Part shown: positions 32,201 through 43,103 of the stretch, piece after piece
Layout: every line of letters begins with the position of its first letter
Numbering within the stretch: position 1 is the stretch's first letter
NCBI GenBank assembly: GCA_025765615.1
Contig: JAIVFJ010000088.1
Coordinates: 1 to 64,000 of the forward strand
Length of the DNA stretch: 64,000 bases
Direction: 5' to 3'
Source: Zopfochytrium polystomum
Lineage: Eukaryota > Chytridiomycota > Chytridiomycetes > Chytridiales > Chytridiaceae
Notes under the pieces: model-generated
Database searches by the model: none
Seen by the model: the letters and a program-made list of their open reading frames with translations, nothing else
What the model was told of the DNA's origin: nothing
Made by a program: the position numbers and the translations under genes

Positions 32201-34897
32201 CAACCAGTCCTTTACAGAGGGTCGCAAAATCGAAGTCCAGGTTCGACCGACAATCGCCGATGGCAAGATGAGTGGAAAATCACCCGAGAAGGCGAAACTG
32301 GTGGAGCCGCCGGCAGACTCTGCGAAGGACTTTAAGGACGAATCGCTGGAAATACGCGCTGACGTTGAATTTCCTCAAAAGGGACGCCAGCTTGCCATTT
32401 CCCCAGCGCAATCGCCTCAAGGGTCGTTTAATTCTTCATCCCCACCTTCTGGGCTGCGGCAAAATGCGGCACCCTCCTCCCACAATCGTAGCACCTCTAA
32501 TGGGAGCCTATCCGAGGAAAAAACTCTTGGCTCGACTGCTTCGAAACAATCTGTGGTTCCTCCAGCTCCGCCTCCGCCTGTCAACGTACCAGCACCCCTC
32601 TCTCCGGATCCTTCATCTAGGTCTACAATGGGCTCAAGGCTCCAATGGGATGAGATTCGTGACTCAAAGCGAAGTACAGCATGGTCACCTGACACAGTGG
32701 AGAACGTGGGGGAAGAGGTTGTGGAGGAGGTCAAAAAGGAGTCTGGTGCGACAAACATCACACTGGATGTGAAACGATTCGAAGGTGACTTGGTCTTCCT
32801 TTTTGGTTGTTCTCGAACCTAACTCTTGCTGTTGCCGTGGTTTAAAGAACTGTTTTGCATTGTGCCGGGAACAAAAAGCAAGACGGGCGGTGGTCTGAAA
32901 ATGGTTCAAAAGTAGGTGCTCTAGAGATGTCCTAAATCTGACGACTTCTTGCAGAGGTCAATTTATGACTCTGTTGGACTTACGCCGAGCGAACAACGTT
33001 GCCATTTGTCTATCTCGTTTCACGCGTAGAAACATGACGAACGACGATCTAACGCGCCAAATCAGCGAGCTGGATGATTCAGAATTGACAGCTGACGACT
33101 TTGTGTCCATTCAGTCCCTCCTTCCGACTCCGGAAGAAAAGTCCATTCTTGAAGCTCACATTGCCAACGCAATGAGTGCTGTAATCAGTGCGACGAAACC
33201 GCCGCCGCCGCCATTAGCACCAGCGGAGCAGTTCATGATTCACTGTTTGCGCATCCCGGACTTGCCCCAACGCCTGACTGCCCTGATTTTGCGAATTCAA
33301 CTTCCACTTGAGGCGGACGAAATGACGAAAAAGCTGAGAATGATGCGCATAATATGCTACAATCTGCGCACATCGGATCATCTACGCTCGTTGCTTCGTA
33401 TCGTCCTGCAGCTGGGTAACTTATCGAATAACGAGTACGGTGCAGGCAATTCCTCATACCGTCCATGGATGGGGAAGGAAGCGCGCGCACTTGGGTTCAA
33501 AGTCGATGGGCTGGCTCGTTTGAAAGACGTGAAGAGCGCGGATGGGAAATGGAGCTTGATGACTTTCCTCGTCGACATGGTGCAACAGAGCAAACCCGAA
33601 GTGCTTGATTTTCCCGCTGCTTTCACGGACATGAGGCGCGCAAGGCACATTGATCTCCGCGAGCTTGTTGGTGATCTGTCAGCGGCCGAAGAGGATCTTG
33701 CGAAAGTCAAAGCTGCGCGGTATATTTACGAGGCTGGTGAAGAAGCAAGAGACAGTATCTTCCGCGAACGATTGGATCAGTTCTTGTCGGAAGCGGCACT
33801 TATGTTGGAGAGCGTGCGGGCCGAGCTCTACCAGTTTTCTTCAGACTGGGCGGATACGGCTCGATACTTCGGGGAGGATTTGGGCGACTACATCACCGTT
33901 AACGAGATTATCGACCTCAACGGAGAACTTCCGCCAAAAAGCACTTCGACTTCAAAGAAGCTTCCCATGCATCTGTTCAACGCTCTTGACCTCTTTTTCC
34001 AAGGTTTTGAAGAGTCTGTCAAGCAAAGTCGAAAGCGAGCGGAGGAGGAGCTCAAGAGGCAAAAAAAAAGCGACCGGCGGGCCGACTGCACGTTACGATG
34101 ACGGGCGTACCAACGCCGCCCTTTCGCATCTCCAACAGCAGCGGCAGCAGCAGCAGCCATTTCCGTCCCGTGCCCAACATCCAGGTTATCAACCGCCAGC
34201 GCGCCACGCACCGGGCGCCGGTGTCCGCGCCGCGCTCGCGGCGCTTTCAGCTCGCTCCAATCCGACGACAGCGGCAGCAGCGGCGGCGGCAGCTGGAATC
34301 GCCCCGCCTACAGTGACGCGAGAAGCTACTTCATCGGAAGCCGTCGCCAGCGCGCCATCGATTGTCGTGGTCAATCAGGACGGCACAGCTGCTCCGGCTT
34401 ACAGCGAAGGCGCAGAGCAAAAGTTTGGGTCGACAACGTCCCGTGCCATCCCGGGAGGAGGCAGCGACAATCTGAGCGCCCCCGACATGGCCCGCTCGTC
34501 CTCCACCCGGGAGTTGCTTCAAACAAGAGAAGCCGAAGCAAGAGAGATGATGCAACGGTTCTCGGTCATGCCGAGCCTTCCTCCTGAGGACCTCGCAGCG
34601 CTAGCAGACGCCGCAGACGCGGCAGCCGAGGCAGAAGAGGCGGCGGAGCAAGACGAGGACGATGACCTTGACGATGACCGCGATGATTACGACGACGACG
34701 ACGACGGCTCTCGATTCGACGATGGGCTGCAGTCGGATGTCGACGGCAGTCGATTCAGCGGGAGCCATGCTGGAGGAAGCAGCGTGACGCACGAGTCTGA
34801 TTCTGAGGACGCGCGGAGGCGGACTTCACGGAGCAGAAGAAGCCAGTGCGAAACGTGTTATCTGCCAAAAGACGAATGCGAGTGCGACTTCTTCTAA
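29285..34897 (+). CDS. Formin with N-terminal PTEN phosphatase-C2 module (PTEN-C2-FH1-FH2)
   Basis: Exons 29285-30050, 30146-31117, 31165-32784, 32848-32911 and 32955-34101 give 1522 aa. Formins nucleate and elongate actin filaments through FH2. Residues 1-220 are Ser/Pro-rich. A PTEN-like domain (about 225-355) has WNLAGSYD and the P-loop HCSNGVGRTG at 305-314, with Cys and Arg kept but both PTEN lysines replaced. A PTEN C2 region spans about 370-525. A long disordered linker leads to a short FH1 (PPAPPPPVNVPAP, near 1043). FH2 runs about 1068-1505 (LQWDEIRDSK, FEELFC, LDLRRANNVAICLSRF). No GBD/FH3 is seen, unlike Bni1/SepA/For3. At an A9 run (about 34065) the frame reads to TGA at 34101, but the adjacent frame stays open to TAA at 34897 (acidic tail, QCETCYLPKDECECDFF). 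Either an indel or a real end at 34101. Confidence 0.85.
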
Positions 34898-35848
34898 GCA
34901 GCTTCTATTTTTCCCTCTCTCTCTCTCTCTCTTTCTTGTCTTCTGCAACCCTTCTCTTGTTCTTTCTTTCTTTCTTTCGTCCTTAGTTGATTAATCCGAT
35001 TCCGACCAATGTAAGAGCTCCCCCGGTGTTGTTTCTTTCTGGATTATAGCGTGTTTACTCTTCAATTGTGACTGTGATGGGTTGGGTGCCGCGGGGCTGT
35101 TAGCTTGAGCCCTTTCTTGTTTGTTTCGTTCGAGTCCATCACTTTTTTGTTTTCCTTTCATCCAATCCTCGTGAGCTCTCTGCACCCCACTTTCCTTGTG
35201 TTTTTGGTTCTTTTTTTTCATTTTTTTTTTTTTTTCAGTTGTTGTTGTACCTCCAGTCCCCTCCTCTCCTCCTCTCTTTGGAATGTGTTCTGGTGGGGTC
35301 GTAGCCGTGCTTTGGCGGAATGGAATACGCACCACGCAAACGCGAGGACCTGTTTTTTTCAGTCAATTTTTTTCTTCTTTTTCTGCTCTCTTTCTCTCGC
35401 TCTCTTTCTTCTCCGTCTCCGTTCGTCGCGCACCCTTCTGCTTTTTGCCTTTTGATTTCCATTGCAATAACTCTTCTTGCCCAGTAGTTCCCCCCGCAGC
35501 AGGGCTCTGCTGTTGTTGTTTTCCTTTGCTCTTTTTTCCTTTTCTTGTGTTGTTTCTTTGATCCTATCGCTGCGAAGGGAGGGAACGGATTTGCGGGCGA
35601 GAAGAGAGGGAGACGGGCGCTGGTGGTGGTTGGGGGTTTGTGGGGACCTAAATGGTTGGGCATTCAAGACAGACTGTTTTAGCTCGTCTTTGTTGCAAGG
35701 CTTTCGACGCTCATTCGGTCTCAACTTGAATCTCCAAAAGCGTTCCCCCCCAACTCCAAAAAAATATACATATACAGGAATAGTCAGGATCGTTGGCATT
35801 TCAAAGTTTCAAACGCAAGTGTCTCTGCTGGTGGGCCCCTCCGCATGA
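34898..35848. other. Convergent intergenic region, T-rich
   Basis: Lies between the stop of the formin and the stop of the minus-strand ankyrin-like gene. It contains CT and T runs (34913-34931, 35212-35236) and no motif-bearing ORF. The 60 bp next to the ankyrin-like stop (about 35788-35848) are shared with the paralogous locus downstream of 56789. Confidence 0.6.
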
Positions 35849-37829
35849 TCAAGTCGGCGGATCCCACGCGCCTTTCTTCACTCCCTTCACGCTTTCCAGC
35901 CACCACCTCTGTTCAGCTTTGCTGGCGCCCGCGCGTTTGCTCCTCCACGGGAATATCAGCTTCGGCCTCGCCTTTGTCCACCACTCGAGCAAATGCACCT
36001 TGTCCGGCGGCGACTCGGCGAACCGCTCCGACCACGTGATGAACGCGCCGCTCTCGTTCCACCACTGCAGAGCGTCGACAACGTCCTCCTCGCCCCCGCC
36101 GCTCGTCTGCAGCAGCTCCCCAAAGTCCACCTCGAGCGGCGGCGGCGGTGGCGCACCGGAAGTCGACGACGATGACGACGACTGCCGACGGCGGTGCAGC
36201 CACTCGAGCACGTACCGCTTGCCGGCGCACAGCGGCGCCAGGTCGACCTCCCCGTCGGGCGCGTTGGGGTCGAGCGGGAGCCCGCTGTTCAGCCACCAGT
36301 CCAGGACGGCGACGTCGCCGTTCTTGCACGCCGCCTGCAGCCCGGCGGCCGTGTACTCTGTCAGGACGCCACGGTCCTTGAACCACTGCAGCAGCGCCGT
36401 CTGGCCCCCCGCGCTGGCCGCGTCCACCACCTGAAATGGAACCTCCACCTCAGCCAGCCCCTGCGCCGCGGCCGCCGCGGCCGCCGACGCCGCCGGTGGT
36501 GGTGGTGCGCCTTGCTTCAGGTACCACTCGAACACTTGCACATGCCCGTTCCGCGCGGCTCGCGACATTTCGTCAACGCTGAGGTACACGCGCTTGCCGA
36601 CGGATTCCAGCGCGGCCCGCTCGAGAAGCGCCATGATGGGAATGGAACACGCGTTCGAGAGATCCGACCTGGTGAGGGCGGGTGCCTGCCCAAAGCGGTG
36701 CGTCCACCATGGGAGGATGCGGTTGTAGGAGGCTTCGCTTTCGACAAGGGCGCACACGTCCAGCGTGTCCCAGGGAGTAGAAATTTCGTTGTCCACGAGC
36801 CACTGCAGCACGGCGGCTTGCCCTTTCTTGATTGCAAGACGAGCGGTGAACTGGCCGACGAGGTTGACTCTATTGGATTTGCACCAGTCGAGGACATTGA
36901 TGTGACCCCCGACGGCGGCGGCTCTGGCGATTTCGGTTGCGGATGTGCCTTGGATTCGCACGTTGTTTCGTTTGCACCAGTCCAATTCGGCGGTGCTGCC
37001 CGAGGCGCACCAACTCGACAGCGCCCCGGGCAGGGCGCGTCTTTCGTAATACTCGGGATATTTCGCCCGTTCCACCAGATTCTGCGCGACTGGGTCGGGG
37101 CAGGTCTCCCACCAGCTCACGACCTTGTCGTGCCCGGTCATCCGAGCCCAGACGACGGCGGGAAGAACTGTAAACTCCAAGATGTTGGGCAAGTCAAACT
37201 TGAGGTGCAGGCCGCTGGACTGCCACCACTGAAGGACGTGCAGGTGGCCGTTTTTGGAAGCGCCGGCGATGGCGGCGGGGGTGTACCCGTCGGGCTCCCA
37301 CCACTCGATGACGAGCGGCGACGCGGAGGCGGTCGAGGCAGTCGGGACGTTGCGGGCGTGTAGCGTCCACGCGAGAGCCTGGTGGGGGTCGAGGCAGCCG
37401 ACGCGCAGGGTGGCGTTGCGCAGGCGGAACTGGAGGAGATCGACGATGCCGCGGGCGCTTGCGCGGTCCATGGACGCGGAAGGGATCGCAAACAGCGCGA
37501 GCGCCTGGTGCTGCGCCAGCCGCGCGACCGTCGCGAGCTGGTACCGTTCGGGCCCGTGCAGGTACTTGCACACGATGCCGACCAGCGGGAAGGCGCTGGC
37601 GCGCGCGGGCAGCTGCGTGGGCGCTGCGGCGGCCGCGGATGGACGACTTCCTGCCGCGGCGACGGGATCGGCGATGCCTGCGGGGTTGTCAGGATGCTCG
37701 ACGGCAGTGCCGAGGTCCGCGCCGTCGAGGTCGAGGTCCCTGCCTTCCTTGGCGGGAGGAGCGTCCCAACAACGGTCCCAAAAAGTCTCGCCGTCGTCGT
37801 CATCGTAGTCGTCGTCGTAATCATCCTCG

Positions 37830-37870
<41 letters not shown>

Positions 37871-37936
37871 GTCGTCGCCGTGGTCGTCGCCCTCGAGCGG
37901 GTCGCCGCGGGGTGGGTCTTCGGGGTCCGCTGCCAT
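35849..37936 (-). CDS. Trp-rich ankyrin-like repeat protein, copy 1
   Basis: A single-exon 695-aa protein starting at ATG 37936 (MAADPEDPPRGDP); the longer frame upstream has no ATG. An acidic Asp/Glu tract (residues 15-45) leads to an Ala/Pro linker. Then come at least eight degenerate ankyrin-like units of the type A..NGH..VLQWW, for example ASKNGHLHVLQWW, VGGHINVLDWCKS, KKGQAAVLQWLVD, ARNGHVQVFEWYL and CKNGDVAVLDWWL. This repeat style, with W-W ends, is known from zoosporic fungi, amoebae and giant viruses, usually in large families that probably bind proteins; no enzyme motif is present. No signal peptide or membrane segment is seen. A close paralogue lies inverted at 54765-56789. Confidence 0.85.
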
Positions 37937-38456
37937 TCGCGAGATCGGGTGGTCGTTGATGAAAGGCGGCGAAGAAGCTGGCTTTGTTCTTCGTAAAGAC
38001 GGAGAAAAAAAAAGAAAACAAAAAAAAAAAACAAAAGGTAGCGACCTCACGTGCTCGGTAGAGAAACAACTGAATGATATCCACTTATGGTGCGCCTCGT
38101 CCGTATCCGCCAAACCCTGACACGGTCATTGCTTGATGACCGCTTTGCGGATTCGGAGCGGATGCAGATACCCGTTTGGTGCACTTTAGTCTTGGGTCCG
38201 CCACGAAGCGAATCGGGTTGGATTTTGCAAATGCTTACGTTTGATTTGATTTTTTATTTTATTTTTTTATTTTATACTGTTCCAGCCCTGAAGGGCCGAC
38301 AGGAAGAGAAAGCACCATCAACAGTGAACCATTATAGACAACATCAGCAAACCTACCCCATGCACTACGGACTTACAGGGTTGTCAGGCATCTTCGAAAC
38401 AAATCGAGTTGATGAAGTTGCAGTGTAGAAGGTGAAGTTGTGACCAAAGATGAAAT
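37937..38456. other. Upstream region of ankyrin-like copy 1
   Basis: A-rich tract at 38008-38036 (plus strand) and AT-rich stretch at 38246-38276. The last 100 bp (38330-38456) may be internal sequence of LTR family C. No separate gene is supported. Confidence 0.4.
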
Positions 38457-39141
38457 TGGAGTGAGAGTGTTGTGTTTTCAATAAGAAAACTCTGCCCAAT
38501 TTATACTCCTGCAGGGAGTTTGACCAGTTTTCCTGTTTTGCCATCTGCACAAGTTGCAAACTGCTTCAAAGAGGACTTTGCTCTGGGGAGGTGTTGTAAA
38601 CCCCTTCCCACAGAGGGAGGGTGATTTGATCAGAGCCTTTCAAATCAACCAAGCTCTGTGTGGAGCCCTGTGTGCAGCAACTGGTCTCCCCACAGAGGGA
38701 AAATCATTTGAAATCTTCAGGAGCATTTCAAATCAACCAAGGTCTGTCCAGAGGCCTGGACAGAGGTTTCTGCACAGCAGACAAAGGGTGTTGCACACAG
38801 AAACAAAGTCAGCTGACCTGGGGCAGCTGTGAGCTGCCCTGGTTCAACATTTCTGAATCCATTGAGTGTAGTGCTCGACCTCACATGATGGGAGAGAGGG
38901 AATGCTGGGTGCTGCTCCCACCACGCACCATATGGCCCATTGAAGGTTATTCTAGTCACATTGTCCTCACCAGCGAAACCTTGGAAAGCAAAGCTGGAAT
39001 ACTGCTGTCTTCATGTAACTCTTTTTGTTGGATTCAGATTAGACCTTTTTGGCTTCCCTGACTCAGTGTAAGTCACATCAGCAGTGGCGACGAGGTCGCT
39101 GTCAACAAAGGAAGCTGGCTTCCTAGGCTCAAATCTCAACA
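38457..39141 (-). repeat. LTR family C, copy 1
   Basis: Read leftward from 39141 it starts TGTTGAGATTTGAGCC and ends TCTCACTCCA at 38457. It contains TATA-like GTATAAAT in LTR orientation. Copies 2 (39298-39852) and 3 (50961-51452, truncated) share the same path. This copy is about 130 bp longer than copy 2 because of an internal partial duplication of a TTTCAAATCAACCA-containing block. Confidence 0.65.
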
Positions 39142-39297
39142 ACCCCTGTATCCGGCGGACGGCAGCCTTTGAGTGGTCCCATGAAGGCGCCCTGGTGCAG
39201 CGAGGGACAGGGGTGAAGTGCCTGTTTCTCGCCCGCTTTGCGCTTGTTGAAGGCAGAGCAGTCGCTCCACAGAGGAGGCGGACAGGCAAGTGGAACT

Positions 39298-39852
39298 TGT
39301 TGAGATTTGAGCCTAGGAAGCCAGCTTCCTATGTTGACAGTGGCCTCGTCTCTGCCGCCGATGCGACTTACACTAAGTCGGGTAAGCCAAAAGGCCTAAT
39401 CTGAATCCAATGAAAAGTTCAGTGAAGACGGCAGTGATTCTAGCTTTGCTTTCCTAGGCTTCGCTGGCGAGGACAATGCGATTAGAATCACACTCAATCG
39501 GTTCAGAGAAATGTTGAACCAGGGCAGCTCACTGTTGTCTGAACCAATGTTGAACCAGGGACTGCTTGATTTGAAATGCCCCTGATGATTTCAAATCATC
39601 TTTCCTCTGTGGGAAGACTTGTCACTCCTCACAGACCTCTGGACAGACCTTGGTTGATTTGAAATGCTCTGAATATTTCAAATCACCCTCCCTCTGTGGG
39701 AAGGGGTTTACAACACCTCCCCAGAGCAAAGTCCTGTCTGAAGCAGTTTGCAACTTGTTCAGATAGGCAAAACAGGAAAACTGGTCAACCTCCCTGCAGG
39801 AGTATAAATTGGGCAGAGTTTTCTTATTGAAAAAAAACACACTCTCACTCCA
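39298..39852 (+). repeat. LTR family C, copy 2, head-to-head with copy 1
   Basis: Starts TGTTGAGATTTGAGCC and ends CTCACTCCA. The 5' end faces that of copy 1 across a 156-bp spacer (39142-39297). A TATA-like box AGTATAAATT lies at 39801-39810. Sequence beyond 39852 diverges from that beyond copy 1 for about 120 bp, then both contain a similar TTCTACACYGCAACTTCA stretch, suggestive of a common internal leader. Confidence 0.65.
39801..39810 (+). promoter_or_regulatory. TATA-like box of LTR C copy 2
   Basis: CTGCAGGAGTATAAATT, matching the core found in the copia leader at 1531-1545 on the minus strand; positioned 45 bp before the LTR end. Confidence 0.4.
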
Positions 39853-40390
39853 ATTTGCCGGTCCCTGTCTAAACAAGCTCTCTTTACCCACTTGCCCTTG
39901 ATCACTTGCTACACCCACTCCCTTGTACAAGTTCTCAATTCAAGCCTCAGTTCCTCAACCCTTCAACCTTCTTGCAACGCTGCCTCCACCCACGACATCG
40001 CCTTCTACACCGCAACTTCAACAGAACCTGTCCCGTTCCCAGTGCAGCTCGCGTGGCCCATGAAGCTGGGGATGAAGTCCACCTATGGTGAAGAAGCGTT
40101 CAACACCTGTCAGAACCCAGTGGACAGAGCCCATAGGGGATGCCCCTGGCTGACACGGTCGAAGACAGACAACAGAGGACAAAATCCAATTAAGCAGACC
40201 CACATAGTCAAATAAGGTGGACATAGTAAATGTAGTATTTGATGATGGTCCAGACTAAGTGAGTAACAAACATAATAGTGCACTGGTTAACGTGCGCACA
40301 TAAGTACCAGGGATCGAATTCCTGCTGGTGTTATGCTTTTGCCTGGCATTGAGCTGGGAGCACATACCTTTTGAGTATTTCTGTGGAGGT
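39853..40390 (+). other. Probable internal leader of family C, then unique flank
   Basis: Begins as retrotransposon-like leader after LTR C copy 2 and includes a short ORF from ATG 40060 (MKLGMKSTYGEEAF) with no recognisable domain. A tRNA-like piece (T-arm CAGGG-ATCGAAT-TCCTG at about 40308-40324) is present but no cloverleaf could be built. Solo LTR D begins at 40391. Confidence 0.35.
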
Positions 40391-40782
40391 TGTTAGGCAG
40401 AACTGACTGGTTAGCAGCAAGAGGCACAAGATGGACCCGAACCTATTGTGACTGTCAGTTATTGTTCTCACAATGCGCATGGGGAGAGCAAGCCACTGCC
40501 AATGCAGACCTGAGCACTGGCTTGCAATGTTGACAAATACTCTGAGTATTAAGTTAAACAGAAACCCAGTGTAAACAGTTTTCCTCCTCCTCTGCTCAAG
40601 CAGAGAATACAGGAGAGAATTTTACACTGTGCCAGTCACGCTTGCCTAGCAACTATTATAGCATGCATATCATCATTATGTATCAATTATTCATAACAGA
40701 GTTTCTTTCTCTTTCTCCCCAAGTTGGGGAGAAGGACCACCCACACCCCTTCCACTCACTCACCCAGAATAGACCGTTTACA
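40391..40782 (+). repeat. Solo LTR D with 5-bp target duplication
   Basis: Starts TGTTAGGCAGAACTGACTGG, ends GACCGTTTACA. It is flanked on both sides by GAGGT (40386-40390 and 40783-40787), a 5-bp duplication typical of LTR integration. It matches the 5' LTR of the copia element at 19607-20020 in inverted orientation. The internal region was lost, as in LTR-LTR recombination. Confidence 0.85.
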
Positions 40783-41386
40783 GAGGTGGCTTAGCTTCTC
40801 TACTGTAATGGCAAGCCTCGCATATGTTCTAGTTTGTACTTGGACTCTGCGCACCCCGCGCCGCCACCTGGGCCCAACAACACCAGCTTCTCCAAAAAAC
40901 CTTTTGGGCGAAAAAGTCACTGTTGCGAGGTAGAGCAGCATTTATAATGAAGAACCAGTTTACGTTTGTGCATGACGCAAAGGCACGGCATTGTGCGATT
41001 TGCGTTCGCTGTCGCGAGCACTTCGCCTGAGCCGCATGACTCGGCGATGGGCCTTCGACAAGGGCCTGGCGGCGACGAATGACAGCGGAGATAGAAGCAG
41101 TCTTGAGGTTTGTCAGAGTTTTTTTTTCGAACGGTGAGGGCCATCCATTTACGCGCCTGGGAGCGACTGAGAGCCAACTGCGCTACATTGTGCAGAAGCT
41201 TATGGCGAACTGGGTGGCAGCTCCAGATCATAAACATCTGAGCCTAGGCGCGTCTGATTTACGTTTAGTAGATGAAGTAGTGTAGGGGCTAGGTGCGTCA
41301 ATTAATCGATGCTTTCGACCTCTGCCAATCAGGGAGTAGTTAGAGGTTGAAGAAGAAATAAAACAGTAGTTCTAAATAGTCAGTCG

Positions 41387-41417
<31 letters not shown>

Positions 41418-41681
41418 TCTGGCCGTCTGCCTCAAGCGCGTTGCGAGTGTTGGGGGAGGCATCAATCAACCCTGTCCACCAACAACAGTACATCATCCCA
41501 GCATTCATATTTTTAATCACGCAGTCCTCTAATGTTCAACGATGGATAGATTCCAAATCATTATTTGAAAAGCGTGTGTGCAAGAGGGGAAAAAAACGAG
41601 AAAAAAAAAATTGAATATTAAATATTGTAATCCGCACCCGCCCACCCCCCGAACAACGACCACCACCGCCGATTCACTCAG
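40783..41681. other. Mostly intergenic; one short unsupported ORF and a (TTC)n tract
   Basis: An ATG-started 68-codon ORF at 41079-41285 (MTAEIEAVLRFVRVFFSN) has no recognised family and no supporting context. A (TTC)n run lies at 41386-41417. The last 150 bp are presumably the promoter of the RNF113/Cwc24 gene. Confidence 0.4.
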
Positions 41682-42926
41682 ATGGAGCCCGAGATCTCGA
41701 CTCCCGCTGCAACCGCTCCGCAGCAGCAGCACGATGCCCCGCCGGTCGCTAAGTTCATGCGCAAACGATCGTCGAAAACCGCCGCAGCAGTCGCCCGCAA
41801 GCGTGTCCGCGACGACGACGACAACGACAACGCCGACGCCGGCGGCGGCGGCGGCAGCGGCGGTGACGGTGGCGGCAGCAGCAAGGAGCGCGCAGCGACT
41901 GCCGACGACGACAACACGGTCGTGACGAAGAAGCGGGACGTGCGGTCCGGGCCCCTCGCCGCTTCGTCCAAGCCCGCCCGCGACGCGGACTCGGCCGCAC
42001 CCTCCGCCGGCGGCGGCGGCGCCGGCGATGCGCCGCAGCCGTTTTCGTTTGCCGCTAGCGGCACCGCCGAGTCGCTGCGACAGGACTTCGCGACGCGGAC
42101 GCTGGACGTCGACGGCCACGAGCGCAAGGAGAAAGTCCTTGCCGGCGACGACGCCGAGGGCTTGTACAAGGGCCTCGGGGGGTACAACGAGTACGTCAAC
42201 AAGCGGGTGGAGAAGACGACGCAGTCGAATGCGGGTGGTTTAAGGTGAGTGTTGGCACTGCTGTTTTCGTGCGTGTATTATGTGGCCCCCGTATCGCTGA
42301 TATATGGAATGGAATCCTGTTTTTGGAACAGAGCGGGCCCCCTCAAAGCTGCCACGAACGTCCGAATTTCCTCTCGCTTCGATTACCAGCCGCACGTGTG
42401 CAAAGACTACAAAGAGACGGGTTCCTGCGGTTACGGAGATTCGTGCATCTACATGCACGATCGAGGAGATTACAAGATGGGATGGCAGCTTGACCTGGAG
42501 TGGGAAGAAGAGCAGAAACGAAAGCAAAAGGAGGAGGAGATGCGTCGGTTCAACCAAGGGCAAGAAGCCGAGGAGGACGAAATAGAAGAAGATGACGACC
42601 TTCCCATGAGCTGCATGGTTTGTGGGAACGACTTTAAGGATCCCGTCGCCACAAAGTGAGTGCTCCCGCTATCCCTATCTTTCTGCGGTCACTAATTTTT
42701 CCCATTCCGTGTCGAAAGGTGCCAGCACTACTTCTGCGAGAACTGCGCCATTCGTACCCACACCAAGACCGGAAAGTGCTTTGCCTGTTCAGCACCGACG
42801 AACGGGGTGTTTAATGCCGCCAAAGATTTCAAGGCAAAGCTGCTCGCAAAGAAGAAGAAGATGGAGGAGAGGGCAGAGGAAGTGCGGAGAAAGGCAGCTG
42901 CCGCCGGCGTTGAGGATGAGCAATAG
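41682..42926 (+). CDS. CWC24: RNF113/Cwc24-type CCCH and RING zinc-finger splicing factor
   Basis: Three exons: 41682-42244, 42332-42655 and 42719-42926, giving 364 aa. Cwc24/RNF113A joins the Bact spliceosome near the 5' splice site and also has ubiquitin-ligase activity in animals. Start ATG gives MEPEISTPAAT, followed by a basic and acidic low-complexity stretch. The CCCH finger (C-x8-C-x5-C-x3-H, from C near 210: CKDYKETGSCGYGDSCIYMH) is followed by the family signature DRGDYKMGWQLDLEWE. A C3HC4 RING spans about 282-320 (CMVCGNDF, CQHYFCENC, CFAC). The Lys-rich C-terminus ends GVEDEQ. All zinc ligands are present. Full length for the family. It converges with the VOC gene, 177 bp apart. 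Confidence 0.95.
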
Positions 42927-43103
42927 TCTTTGTGGGCTGACGGTGGTAACAGCGACTGCGCATTTGCTGGGCATGTTCCGTACCAGAAGCAAAAGAGGAA
43001 ATGGGAGAAAGACTATCAAACACCAGTAATACCATAATCCATTCACCCTCACATCACTGTTGAAGTCTTTCTTCTCTTTGGCCGATTGGGTCCTCCCCCA
43101 CAC

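Noticed and set aside
36194..37363. 389-codon plus-strand ORF opposite the ankyrin-like gene
   Set aside because: GC-rich antisense shadow; no motifs, and the minus-strand frame has clear repeated units. The same shadow recurs opposite copy 2.
40280..40335. tRNA gene upstream of solo LTR D
   Set aside because: A T-arm-like hairpin is present but no acceptor stem or proper D-arm could be paired.
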